Shown here: piece after piece, positions 13,518 to 26,199 of the stretch
Layout of the letters: each line of letters opens with the position of its first letter
Position numbering within the stretch: position 1 is the stretch's first letter
Assembly: GCF_021018805.1 (NCBI RefSeq)
Contig: NC_086257.1
Coordinates: 12,644,693-12,708,692 of the forward strand
Source of the DNA: Prinia subflava
Lineage: Eukaryota > Chordata > Aves > Passeriformes > Cisticolidae
DNA: 64,000 nt
Direction of reading: 5' to 3'
Program-made: the position numbers and the translations under genes
Notes under the pieces: generated by a model
The model's input: the letters and a program-made list of their open reading frames with translations, nothing else
Database searches by the model: none
Told to the model about the DNA's origin: nothing

Positions 13518-14144
13518 TAATTTAAAAATTATCCCTTTGCAACTTGCAAAGCGTCCGTAAATTTACCTTAAACCTGCTTTTTTTTTCCTAGCCAATGGTG
13601 TCAGGGGCCGGCTAGCCTGTCCCTCCGGAACATTAACCCTTGAGGCTAGCTGGAGTGAGTGAGAAGCAGAGGTTTGGCCCTGAGGAGCCGTGTGTGTAGA
13701 TCTGGCACAGCTTTGCTCCCTTAACTCCTGGATCTTTGTTTTGGTGGCGACCAGGGAGAGCAGGGAGCGCTGTGCTCGCATTTCCCTCTGGCTTTTACAC
13801 ACGCACACACACACAAATCCCCCTTTCCAACTTTCTGCTTTTTGCGCTTCCCTTCCAGTTTTTTCACTTCTCAGACCTACTGGCAGCATTTGCCGAGATC
13901 TAGACCCCCGTCGTGGTAAGTGATGCTTTTCTCCATTGCAAAACTCGCTCAGCTCTCGGCTAGCTGTCCCAGGGATGGGTGTAGAAGTTGTATTTGTTTG
14001 GAACAGAATTGCCCAACCCCAGTGGTTTCACGTCAAGCAGCACAGAGTAAAACTATTGTCGTGTGTTAACTCTGAATGGGAGCAAACATACCAAATAATC
14101 ACAGTAGCACGGCACTAATGTCATTCTTTTTAAGTTTGCAAAGC

Positions 14145-14147
<3 letters not shown>
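13518..14147. other. Non-coding stretch with an exon-like segment
   Basis: The segment 13592-13915 has a strong 3' splice-site context on its left (CTTTTTTTTTCCTAG, AG at 13590-13591) and a consensus donor on its right (GTG|GTAAGTGA, GT at 13916-13917). All three forward frames contain stops, so any exon would be non-coding. A short CA repeat lies at 13801-13815. Confidence 0.35.

Positions 14148-14199
<52 letters not shown>
14148..14199. repeat. Oligo-T run, 52 nt
   Basis: A perfect homopolymer. No SINE or LINE body is recognisable next to it. Confidence 0.95.
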
Positions 14200-14460
14200 C
14201 TTATGGGGAAAGCGACCCTGTGTTTTCGGTCGGAACTTATATATTTACATTACACACCAGATCATAACAAACTATACAAAGAATGCAGCTGCCATATGTG
14301 CTTTGTGAACATGCAATTATGATTGGGGGGTTCAAACATTCAACTTAAGTGTTGCAGACACACTGATACCACACTGCAAGGTTCGTGCACTACCTGAAAA
14401 CTCACTCCATATTTGGGAGAGGAGCTAGACAGACGCTGCATTTTTAAAACCTCTATTTTT

Positions 14461-14462
<2 letters not shown>

Positions 14463-14501
<39 letters not shown>
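14463..14501. repeat. Oligo-T run, 39 nt
   Basis: A perfect homopolymer on the same strand as the 52-nt run that ends 263 bp to the left. Confidence 0.95.
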
Positions 14502-14505
<4 letters not shown>

Positions 14506-14653
14506 AATCAACTTCAGTAAATGCCTCCTGGACGTTTATTTTTAATGTACAGTCTACAGCTCTGACTGGATCAAATTCACGATTATTCAGATGAGGTTGA
14601 ATTTGAATAACTTGCTGGTTTCTCTCCCCCTCCCTCCCCCATCACACTCCCCC

Positions 14654-14658
<5 letters not shown>

Positions 14659-14690
<32 letters not shown>
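14659..14690. repeat. Oligo-T run, 32 nt
   Basis: The third oligo-T run of the cluster, preceded by C/T-rich sequence and followed by (GTTT)n. Confidence 0.95.
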
Positions 14691-14691
<1 letters not shown>

Positions 14692-14829
14692 GGTTTGTTT
14701 GTTTGTTTTAAAAATTAAGAAAATGCAGAGAACCGCTGAGTCCGGCTGACCTTTGGCTGACATAATTTAGCAGGAGACCGGTCGCAAATGAAGACTGGAT
14801 AATTTAGACGCTCTAATTCTCCGGGTAAA

Positions 14830-15560
14830 ACGATACTCAGCGCCCGGCTCGCAGCTCAAGGAGCCGGGCCAGGGGCTGCCCCGCAGCTCGGGAGCCCCAG
14901 GGCGGCGGCAGGAGCCCGGTCCCGGCGGAGAGGAGCGGGGAGCCGCGGGCACCGCCAAGTTCAGGGCTCGTCCCCTGCGCGCCGCCGAGAAACGAGCCCG
15001 GTCCCCGCCCGCTGGTGGCTCCTCCCGCGGTCCCCGCTCCGCGGCCGCGCAGGGCCCGCGGGTGTCACGAGTGGCGGCCGGGCCCGGTGGCTCCGCGCTG
15101 CCGCCGGTGGCTCCCCCCGGCCGCTCCGCTGCCCTCGGGGCCGGCCCGGTGGCGGCGGGCGAGGGGCCGGGCGCGGGCGGCGATCCGCGGCGGGCCGGGG
15201 GCGAGGAGCGGCCGCAGGACGCGGGGCCAGCCCCGCCCGGCCCGATCAGCTTGTCGGGGTTTATCTCGTTAAGTTCTGCAGGACGTTACCAACGTGACGA
15301 GGCACGGGAAACTCTGGAGAGGGATTAATCTCCAGAAGTTGCTGTCACAAAAAGAAAAAAACCAAAAAAAGGCTGAAAAAAGAGAAGGAATCGGGGTTTT
15401 GTATTTTAGGCGGTCATTTGTTGAGTGTGTGCGGGTACCGCTGCTCTACTCAGGCTGGCTGGCCGGGGATCACTGCTGCGGGGACAGCGGAGCGTTGTCG
15501 CGGCGCAGGCTGATGTCCTCTCCCCGCGGGAAGAGGTGAGCGCCGCTCCCGCACGGCAGG
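14830..15560 (+). promoter_or_regulatory. CpG island ending in a consensus splice donor
   Basis: Sequence is strongly GC/CpG-rich from about 14830 to 15260, with a second GC peak at 15440-15560. A near-perfect plus-strand donor, AAGAG|GTGAGCG, lies at its right edge (GT at 15536-15537). This is the arrangement of a promoter plus first exon. No protein is recognisable, so a non-coding transcript is the simplest reading if it is transcribed at all. Confidence 0.35.
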
Positions 15561-17411
15561 GCAGGGGCACGGCAAGGGGCCGAGCCTGAGCTCCTCAGGC
15601 AAAACTTCCACCTTAGGCGGGACCCAGCTCCCAGCCGACAGCAATTTCCCCCTCTCTAATGAGTCGCCTCTGCTAATAAATGGTGCCTCTACTCAGGTTC
15701 CTCAGCGGGCTGCAGCTGAGTCCGAGAGAATTTGATCCTTTATTTCAAGATGTGCTTTAACAAAACTGCTATAACGTTGGCATTTTATTAGGAGCCTATT
15801 GTTTCCAAATTAATCCTTAATCTATGAAAACGTCTATCCTACCAAACTCCATTCACCTCTGTGCACCCCTTTCTTCCTCCACATCCATTTTACTGCTAAG
15901 AACCTAGCTCTACATTTCCCTGAATCATCTGACCATTAATTTGCTGGGGAGCTAGCTGTTTCATCCAGATGGATATAATTCTAAATAAACTCAGAAGAAA
16001 TGCAAAAACATGTACTTTTCTGTCATATTACCCCCCGCCCCCTTTTTTTTCTCTCTTTTTTTCCCCCCTTTCCTCTTTAGTCGGTTTGTGTTGAGCAACG
16101 CCTTCAGAAACTTCATTATCTAAAAGGCAGACCTAGAGGGCAGGGACTTTGGGAATAGTTCCCTTTCATTGTGAAACTGTCTAAACTTAGAGCAGGGTTG
16201 AACATGTCCTCAAATCTGCACCTTCCAGGAAGAAATGAATGATGTGCCAGACACTTCACTTCTAGTCAAAAAAATATAAACCAAATGCTGTGAGGTTCAA
16301 ACTTCCTTCTCAGGCCTATTTTCTGTGCGCATTTTACAGTCTGAACCTAAAACGGTCCCCTCAGAAGCTGATAAAAAACTCGTGTAGATGTTCTGGAATA
16401 TCTTTTGCTCTGTTTTATTTCAAGTAGATTTTACTAACAATTCATATGAAAAGAAAACGGACGGTCAACCCGACAGGATACCTTTGCAGGCTGCAGGCCA
16501 AGCAAGCTCAAGCAGCTCACGTTAGACATAAAGTTGGATTAGGTGTAATATTTCTGAAAAAAAATCCCCCTTCCCCCTTCTTCCCCTCCTTTCTCCCCCC
16601 CCACAAACTGATATATTTTTGCACTTAAAACAGCTATTATCTAGGAAACACCCTGAAAATGCTCATCTGCTAGATAAAACAAGTGCTGAATAGAAATGTA
16701 TTTCCTCTATCTCTGCGATATAAATCAAAAAACATTGTTAATATATATGATTGAAAAATCAAGAATTTGTAAATATAATGCCAGCATACAGCACTCAAGG
16801 TATTTTTTCCTATTTATAAAAAATAAATGTTTAGTTATTCAGATTTGGATTTTCCTTGTTGTATCTTTATGCTTTATTGGCTTTTAAGGTTTAGAAAGTG
16901 GGGTTATAATACAGGCAGTTGCACATCTAATGTGAGTATCTATGTTTGAATCAAAATCAGTATCTTTCACATAGGTGAGCGAAGCAGGTTATATATGCTT
17001 ACAGCAATTTTTGTGTCAGTCAGATTTTTTTATCCATTTAGATTTTGTTATTTATTTTTATTTACCATTCCTGCTTGCTGCAGGACTTTCACTGAGATAT
17101 CCCTAATATGAGCATTTGTAATTGTCTTGTTAGTTTGTTTGAAATATTCAGGATATTTTTTTAAAAACTAAAATGAAAATATACTTTTGATGCTCTATTC
17201 TTTTTCTGTCGTGATCTTTGTAGGGGCTGTCCAGCCTCTGTGTGTGTTTGGTCAATATACCATGTGGTTCATACTTCCAGAGAAATTTTTAATCCTACAG
17301 CAAATTGTTGAATGTTCCTGTAAGGAGCAGTGGACAAAGGCTACCAGGAAGGGTGACTACATTAAACTGGTGAAACACATGAGGGCTGAAATAAGGGACT
17401 GAACCAAACCA

Positions 17412-17475
17412 CACTGAAATCAATGGGAGACTCCTATTGAGTTGGAACAGGCTTCAGGCACAGTGTAAATCACTG
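17412..17475. repeat. Fragment of an old amniote repeat
   Basis: CACTGAAATCAATGGGA (17412-17428), followed by CTATTGAGTTGGAACAGGC, matches a motif I recognise from abundant palindromic repeats of reptile and bird genomes. The family name is not certain. Confidence 0.35.
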
Positions 17476-17531
17476 TATAGGTACAGCACTTCTTCTCTCT
17501 TTCCAGTTTTGGTTTGGTTTATAGTGTGTTC

Positions 17532-17590
17532 TTTACAGGTAACATTCTATGTTAAAATTATTTACAGGTAACATTCTGGATTAAAATTTA
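17532..17590. repeat. 29-bp tandem duplication (two copies)
   Basis: Copies 17532-17560 and 17561-17590 both begin TTTACAGGTAACATTCT and end in TTAAAATT-like sequence, with a few differences. Confidence 0.85.
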
Positions 17591-19183
17591 TTGATTCAGG
17601 TCTGGCATAAAATGTCTGGTCTGTTTTTGGATTCAAGTGCAGATAAGAACCTGGGCTGGTATTGCAGAGCTGGTGGAAATGACATGCAAATCACCTTATC
17701 CAAGCAGTGGTTGCTTTCAGGATATTTCTTAAAATATTGTTCTTTTAGACAAGTGTGTGTTTTTGTAGGAATGCAGCAACTATACAAAAGATTTGGTCAG
17801 GTCCTTTCCAGTAAATATTTTTTTTTCAGCCACACGACTAAAAGTTGAAACTCACCCAGATTATCATACCTATATTCTTGTCTGCCAAGGAGTAACAGCA
17901 ATGAGGGACCCCCCTCTCTCCCACTGCTCTCTCAGCCTTAGCATGGTCGTACAAATATACCATAATAATTAATCCACTGCTAATATTGGAACTTGACTGT
18001 GAAAAAGCTGTTTTCTGCTAGGAGAATTCAGATGTGGTAAACACTGCTGCAACAAATGGAGTGTTTCTGTTGGGATATGCTATAAATGGTGTTTAGTTGG
18101 TTCCCACTGGAGCCATAAGTTTAGGATCAGATCCTGCTTAATATCATATTTCTCCTTCTCATGATACTTATTGACTGTAGCAAAAAGCACAGCTATTTAA
18201 AAAACCCTGTCCCTTAAAAAAATATATGGACTTGCTTACCTAGAAAATCTTGGTATCAATGGAATTTTTAATTTTCTGCACACATTTGCAAAGGACTTAA
18301 AGACTCCTTTACAAACTTAGCCTTATACTTAGATACTGTCTCCTTTTAGTTCTATTGTGTACTGAAGAATAGCTCATTTAATTAAAAAATCCTAACAGCA
18401 TGAAATTGGGGAGTGTTGTCAGTAAGTTGCAGAGAAAGGGCCAAATTCTTGTTTTCTTATTCTGGCAAAATTTCCAGTTGGTGCTAGGTTCTTTATGAGG
18501 CTTGGACATATACTTTAAGACCCCATCAATAATAAATTTTTTTTACACTTGCTTAAGCATTTTCTTGCTGGCTGATGGTGGCAATCAGAAAACTGCATGT
18601 TCCTAGTTTTTCTTGTCATAAACTAGGAAGTGTTAAGATGAAATCCTAAATCTTTCAAAAAGCTGTAAACAGCTCACTTCTGACATGAATCTGTGCAGGA
18701 ACAATCTGTCCATTCTCTTCCAAGAGGGACTTCGAGTTAAACTACAGGATAAGTTCTGCAGCTTTTTAACTTTTCCCCAACCAATGCTGTCATTAGTTAA
18801 AATATTATTTTTACCTGTAAAAGTACAATGAAAGGGCTTTACAGTCCAGATCTGTTTATACCCTGTAGGTCTAGTAGAAAACCAAAGTTTCTCCTCTGCC
18901 ATGCCCAAATAAACAATGACCCTATTTTCAAGTTCCGCTCAATAAGTGTGCTAAATGCAGAAAGTATTTTGAGTAAATGTCGTGCAGCTGTTTGGTCACT
19001 CGCAATTCCTGTGGTATCGTGTCTGCCTGTGTTCTGTGTACTGCTATGGATACTGCAAGTGGACACTGCTACTTCTGACACATCTTGTCAGATTTCCTAC
19101 AAGTCTACAAGATTTTTTTTGCAAGTAGATGAAAATAATGAAACATTATAAATATTAGATGGTCTTGCTCCAGTGTGTGGTGC

Positions 19184-19205
19184 TGTAAATCTCTGGAGAT
19201 TTACA
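19184..19205. repeat. Perfect 10-bp inverted repeat, 2-nt spacer
   Basis: TGTAAATCTC (19184-19193) and GAGATTTACA (19196-19205) are exact reverse complements around TG. No transposon context is evident. It could be a dimeric factor-binding site. Confidence 0.8.
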
Positions 19206-20660
19206 AAGAGACAGTGACAACACGAATGCAATTACACACGATACTACTTTATGAGCTAATTCTATAAAGCAGCATCTCAGCTGTGCACTGACAATAATTT
19301 TTCACGGCGACTTTTGGAATGTCCCATGGAACCTTTTAATAGATTAATTATTTGCTCATCCCAAAATAAATTTGCACGTGGCTACAATTAAACAAAAGGC
19401 CCGCCGCTGCTTCAGGAGTTTTGCCTGAGAAGGAACTCGGGACAGACCCAGTTGTTTCAGGGCTCACATGAAAAAGCTGAGATGCTGTGATAATCTGCCA
19501 GGACGCTCTGCAGCACAGCCATATGTGCCCCTGCAAAGCCTTTGCACTGTCCACTGGGCTCTAAAGATTCTAGGCTGGTGAAGGAGAAATGTTTCTTCTC
19601 TGTTGCTTCAACAGGTGACTTTGAAACGACCTATGAATTCTTCCACTTTTGTCAAGCTGAGATCAATAGCTAGCATCGTTCTAGGAAAATACACGTAGGT
19701 ATTTTCTCAAGGCATGCTAATTTGAAAAATAAGGTCTGGAAAAACACTTGTAGTGTTAGAGGATTCAAAGACTACTCAGAAAAAAAACAACTTTGGAATT
19801 GTTATAGCAGCTGCTATAATCTATTATGTAAATCATCTGGGAATTAAACCAAAATATTTTGTGAGATAGTTTTTGTCAAATAATAAATATGCGATCATTT
19901 AGACTTAATGTTTTTCCAGAGGTGTTATTGTTATGTGATGAAAGTGAAACCTCAGAGTACTCCTTCTTTTGACTGATGAGGATTTAATATTTATTTATAG
20001 CTGTGCCAATGATAACACTTGTATATCTGTTCAAGAGAACATATGTTTCTCAAAATTGGGTGTTGGAATTAGCGCTGTTGATCCATACCAAGTTATATTT
20101 GTCTTCTAGGTGTCACCTACATGTTCTTACCAAATTTAATCAGAGATACTAAAAGATAAAATATGTGAAAAGAAACCCCAAAATGCATAAGTGCCTTTGG
20201 CCACATTATTACTTATTTTAAGGTTCATTTATATCACCATCAGCCTCTCTGTAGAGACTTGATGGTTACTTTTCATTGCCTGAGTGTTGTAAAACTGGCT
20301 TTTATAAAAACAAGAATCAGGGCCTTTAATTCATTGTACCCTTCTGTACAGGGCTGCAGTTGGGACATGTCAGATCATCAGCCTGTTGACTAAAGTACAG
20401 TATGATTTCACTAATGACTTGGATGCATACTGCAGATTACCACATTTTACAAATTAGTGAGTAATCAAACACCATAAAAATCAAGGATACTGCATAATGA
20501 AATACACTTTATTCATTTATTTTTACAACCATATATTAGTTTTAATTATTTGCGTTAGCAGTTCACTGGCTGCTGGAACATGGAGGTATAGAATGAGGGA
20601 TTTTTAAAAATTTTATTTGAATATCCAAAGCCCCTGTTGTAGCACTCTGGTATACAATCC

Positions 20661-23600
20661 TTTGTGAGAAGATGGGTGAGCACCCCTTCCTTCAGTGGGG
20701 AGCCTTGTTTCAGGGAAAATCCCTAAGAAGGCCCCGAGTTGTCAGGGCCACCCTGCTGTGTCCTGGTGAAGATGCTGGGGAGGACTGGCTGTCACCTTGT
20801 GAAGGTCACTGCAGCTGGGCTTGTTGCTCTCCTCTTTTGGATTTCAAAGAGCTGAGGAAGAGAGAGAAACTCGTGTTGGGCAGGGTAGAGCAGAAGCCTG
20901 ACTTGAGCGTCCTTGGCCACTCACTGGAAGCACTCCTCTCTCCTGTGCCTTCATTCCACTCCTTCATCTTCCTTTCCTGCTCCACACATCAAGGCCACAC
21001 CACAAAGAACACCAAATTGTATGTTTTACCCCTTGTTTCTGGTGTAATATCTAGGGATGGATCAGGCAGTGGAGGCTTCTCTATTAGGTGCCTGTAGCCT
21101 TCAAGGAAGATTTATTCCTGAGCTCCCCTCCGAGGTGTTCACCTCCAGCACCGTGGGCAGAAATCATTCCTTTCACATCTGCAGGATTAACTTCTGTTCC
21201 TCCTGAGCTAGTTTGGGCCTCTGGCATGGAGAAGAACATCCCTTCAGGGTCTTAATTTCTTGCCATTCCTTTAAGAAAAGTACTCATTTTTGAAAGTGTC
21301 AAGGTAAATATTTTGTGCATGTATAAAAATCTGCAACATGTATAGTCTGTTTTGTTTTTTTCCTCTGTACATTTAATTTTCTCTTCCATATACTGGCTTG
21401 TCATCTGGCAGTTCCACAAACTTTCAGTTGTTAAAACCATTTCTCTTTTTTCCTTATATTTTCAGTTTGATCCATGAATGGCCTGTCAAGAGTTTTGTAT
21501 TATTGTAAGCTGAAGTTTGGATGGTAGCAGCGACAGGCCACTAACCATAATTGTGTTGCTGTTACCACTGTAACAAATTTGTGTCATTTAGCTATATTGA
21601 AGCTTGGGAAGTACATAAAGGCAAATGTAGTACTGATGAATATTTATTATACTGCTGTGGGATCTTAGGTTTAACCATATTTGCTTCAATTCTGCAAAAA
21701 TCTAGCAGAGTGGATTGTAACAGAAAATGGGGGAGAAGGGTGAAAAACCTTGATGCAAAAATTATTTAGGACTGTGGAAAATACTTAATTATTTAATTTT
21801 ATTAAGAACAGTGTTAGGGATAGTCTTCTTGCAAAGACTGGGGTAGGAGACACACACATGACGTGACCTGAAGTCAGTAACCAGTGTTGGACAAGATGCT
21901 GAACACTGTGTGAGGTACACAGATTTTTCTCATTTGACAGTAGTCAACTGAATGCAGGTTTATGCCCCAAATATCTGTGTTTCTTGGTGACCTTATTAGA
22001 GAAAGGAAAATTTCAGCCCCCTCAAAGTCTCAGCAGGAGCAAGCCTTTTCCTGTATCACAGTCAGGGCAAAGGAAGGTTGTGTTCTCCACTGCTTCTGAG
22101 GCTAGAGGAGTATTATTAACCTACTTGAAACATGGTTTTAATGTGTATAAAACATGCTAACAATTTCAACTTATTGGCAGGACACTGAACTTTTTCTTTT
22201 TCCTTTTTTTTCAGATAAAAATGAATATAGGCAATAGAAAATTGATAGGCATGAGTCATAATGTTTCCCTTCTTTACTTCAAGGAATAATCTTTTTGAAA
22301 TAGTCATGATCTGGAAATAATTTTTTTACTCCTGTTGATAATATAGTGTGCATTGGAGACTTGACATAATGAATTATATTTTAGATAATTATAGTCTTCT
22401 TAGAAGCATAGCAGCCAGTATTTATCGCATATGGAGGACCTCTGTGAGAATGGATCTCAATTTTTTTTTATTTTCAGTTTAGTGAGAACTGCAGTTATCT
22501 AACAACCAGTGAGTCACTGCTAATGGTTGAGTAAGAATCTTGAAGAAATTGTGAAGTGTTGCAATAAAAAGAGCATTCTCCATGTGCTGAGTCTGACTGT
22601 CCATCAGTGCAGCTGGGACAAACTGGACTGGCCAGCATCAATGCCCTTAAGTCAAGAATGACTAAAGCTGAACAATTTTGGAGGTTGAAGTAGAGGCTAA
22701 ACAGACTCTAGATCCTGCACACAAACAACTGAATTAATTCCTTCAAATCTGGCTGATGGTTATGCTCTTTCCCTTGGCCAGTGAGTGTGTGCAAGATATA
22801 CCATCCCTGAATAAGAAAACCTCAGACATTTACATGAGAACATCTCTCAAGGTCATAAAGTACATGTGCTAAAGACAAAAGGATATTAATTTCACCATAA
22901 TTTGTGTGAGGGCTTTCAACAAGGCAGTAGAATGCATATTTTTAAGACTTTTTTCTCTAGTAATTTAATTTCTCAGGAAATGCTGCCATTAATATTTTAT
23001 TTTGAGCACTGGGGCGCTAATGGTATTATCCATGTTTCTCTTTACTCCTGACAGTACACTCAATGCCAAAAACTTGTTCCAATAACATATTTATCCCCTG
23101 GTATGCATAAAGTCTTCTTTTTCTTCCTATCTCTTTTTTTTCTCCCCAATGCCCCTCACTTATAAAAAGCATCAATGTTTAGAAAGGCTGGAAAAATAAC
23201 GAGATGGGGTTCATATGAAAAGCTGTGATTTTTCCAAGTGAAATTAGAAACAGGGTCCCTTTAACATGGAAATTTGATTTCTGTACAATTTGAGGACTCA
23301 TTTCTGCAACTGTCACATATGTAAAATTTCCAGTAAAGTCAAAGAGGCCTTTGAATACAAAGAAACAGCACAATCAAGCTCTGAATATATATATTCCATA
23401 TGCTTTTCTCTCTCTCCCAGTGATGTACATGCTATAATAATTTCATCCAGATAAAACTGTCATAATTTTAATTTTTAGAGTCCTTCAGCTTTTTAAAAAA
23501 TAAAATTAATAAAAACAATTTCTGAGAAGAAGCAGTCCTCTTTGTGAGAGCATTTAATTAGCATCTCTATTTTTCTTTTTAATCTGAAAGGGGAAATATT

Positions 23601-25260
23601 GCATTGTCAGGACATCCTTGAATGATATCCTAGATATTTTGTTTGTTTGGAATGGCTTGAAATCACACAACTTTACTGAATTATAACCAGATAAATATAT
23701 CTAAGCCTGAGGGCAGGAAGTCCTGGCAGTTGAGATGTGGGGAACATGCAGTTTGTCCATACCAGATTCTTCTGTTCTCTTTTACTAATAAATCTAGTAG
23801 AAAGCTTTGTTTTCACTCTCTGCATGATAAATAAAGTCTCTGTCTATGGTGCCATATTAGTGCTTGGTACTTATGCTTGTAATTCCACCTATTCTCATGG
23901 AGAGATGAGACCTCTGTGAACCAAACCTCATCAGGTCAGGCTTTGTTTGGGTTACTGCCTGTTCTGAAGCAGGGAAAATATCACATATTGCAAGTCTTCT
24001 GGGACTGATGAATCACACCTTGGCTTTGTAAGGTCATCTGCAACAGTTATTCGAGCTGCCAGACCACCCACCTCAATTTCTGATTTTCCAGTGCCCAGTT
24101 TTATTTTCTATTTACCCATTTTAAAATTCCCCTCCCCTTCTCCCTGATCTCACTTGTAAAAATCAGGTGAGAGGAGACTGTAAAAGTCCTTTGCATGTTC
24201 ACACAACTCTGTTTGGTTGAAGCCTTTGGTAAACAATTTTTCTTGCATGACAGAGCATGTGCTGTGTGGCAGACATTTTTATGAGGTAGCCTAGGACAGG
24301 GCTAATCACATCACCCTGTCTCAAGTTTTGACCTTATCACTGTTGTGCACTGAGCCTAAAAATTGGACACTGGCAACCACATTGGGGGAAAATAAATGGG
24401 AAATGACATTTTAGTTAAAAAGAATAAGTAGATTTTATTTTATTGAAACAAAAGGTCATAGGACTTTTATTTATTGTTCTTGCATGAGTGTAATTAAATA
24501 GCTGCCATGTTGCCACGTCAAACGATTAAAAAAAAAAGGGATGATTTCACTTGCCAGGACCCAATTCATGGTTCTGCAGCTGTTTTACATTCAGGCCTTT
24601 AATGAAGCCAGTGGAAACTCTACCTGGAAAGCAATAAAAGAATAATATTCTTATGTGAAACATCATTTATAACATCTGTAATAAAGCAGGCTAAATCATA
24701 CCTTTGCCATTTGAAATCATAAATAGTATGTTAGCTTTCAAAAGCAGCCTTTGTCCTTTTGAAATCTTTTGATGTCAGGCTGCTTCAAGAAAAGCCTAAG
24801 TAGATCTCTTCTGTACAGTGGTTTGATTAAGGAAAAAAAATCATTACAGAGTCTTCAGTACATCTCTAATGAAAAATAGTATATAAATGTGAGCCTGGTA
24901 ATTCATTATCAGAATCAGAAACAGAAGAATTTGTTGATACAACCATTATTGCTTCCACAAGAAATAATAAAATAAGATATTCTAAATTGATTACTGGCAT
25001 ATTTTTAAATATATGGATATGTATGTGCATGCATGCAGATTGGTGACATGATCTTTAATAACCTGTGTTTCAGAATGTAATTTTTCACTGATGCACTAGA
25101 GCTCTTATTCATAGATTTATTGACACCTTTTACAGTAATAGCCTAACTGTACAATATCAGAGACAAACTCTGGCAGTACTATCAAGGATTTTTCTTAAAA
25201 CAAAATAGGAATGGGTCCTGCAAATTCAGAAAAAACAAAATGTATTTCTGCAAATTGGAA
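20661..25260. other. A/T-rich gene desert, block 2
   Basis: A frame of 141 codons at 20672-21097 has no recognisable domain or homologue and is probably chance. A perfect GLI-type site GACCACCCA lies at 24062-24070. The 24450-24840 part is repeat-free, mixed sequence resembling a conserved non-coding element. I see no RNA genes or intact transposons. Confidence 0.55.
24062..24070 (+). promoter_or_regulatory. GLI/ZIC-type binding site GACCACCCA
   Basis: An exact match to the GLI consensus. ZIC proteins bind related GC-rich sites, so autoregulation or Hedgehog input to a ZIC1 enhancer is conceivable. One 9-mer in 64 kb is weak evidence by itself. Confidence 0.35.
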
Positions 25261-26130
25261 AATGACAGTTACTTGCCAAATGCCAGGCTGCAGAGAGGGA
25301 TGTGGTTTGGAAGGAGTATTTGCTGCAGCTTAAATATCAAACCATCTAAACCCAATGTAATGCCAGAAAGGCAGATCTGAGCCACACGTGTGTGACCTGC
25401 CCTGGGAAACCTGCACACCATGGCCAGTGCTGGGGCAGCCCTCCTGGAGTTGAGGTGCCGAGGCAGGACCTGGGAGAGAAACCCACGGTCAGAAGAAATG
25501 GCTGCTTTAGGGTGTTTCCTGAGTAAACCGACTCCAGTGAAAAATTCTCTGCTTTTTCACCCTTGAGTTTTTTTCATAGCTCTCACCTCTGGCACGGAGC
25601 TCTGGCACAGAGCTCACCAGCAGCTGGCTCACACCGTGCCCTTCCCTGTGTCCCTGCCCCAGCCCTGGGACAGGCGGGTCCCCAGGGTCACCCGGGTGTC
25701 TCCTGCCACCCAGGCCCAGCAGAAGCCAGGAGACCCTGCTGGGAAGGGGCTGGGATGGGGAGCTCTGGATAAAGGCAGAGGCTGCTTCTGCTTGGGAGAA
25801 ACGAGCAGACAAAGCTTGTCCCAGCCCCTGCCAATCAATCACACCGAGCACAGACCAGTGGCCAGCCCTGGAAACCCTCGACCGTCACTCACACTAACAG
25901 AGTTATCTCTCCCCGATGTTGCCTCAGAGAAGCAGGTCCCAGATGTTACCTGCTTAATAATGTTCCCATTTCCCAAGGACAAAGCTCCCTGCAGCTCCTG
26001 CTCCGAGGGCCGGGAGGACACCTGTGGTGGGTCCTCAGAGCTTCGCCGTGCCCCGACAGCTGACGGAGCACATGGAAATGGCTCCTCCAAGAGGGACAAT
26101 TGCATTAAGGCTTCAGCTTACTTTTTTTTT
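25261..26130. other. Moderately GC-rich non-coding block
   Basis: GC content rises against the surroundings. Frames up to 169 codons are open on both strands with no recognised domain. I see no promoter elements or splice architecture. Confidence 0.45.
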
Positions 26131-26199
26131 TCAATTTTTTATTAGGTAAAATAAAATAGGAGAAGCACAGTGCTCTAAAGCAAGTATAAATGTAATTTT

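Larger units (their letters stand above)
15561..20660. other. A/T-rich gene desert, block 1
   Basis: No protein-like ORF is seen. It contains a pyrimidine tract (16030-16078), a POU octamer ATGCAAAT (17684-17691), a 29-bp tandem duplication, old repeat fragments near 17412, 18095-18180 and 18437, and a palindrome at 19184. The 19320-19560 part is of mixed composition and repeat-free. Nothing else stands out. Confidence 0.6.

Noticed and set aside
20672..21097. A 141-codon plus frame as a possible gene.
   Set aside because: No promoter, no domain and no family resemblance; a length expected occasionally by chance in 64 kb.
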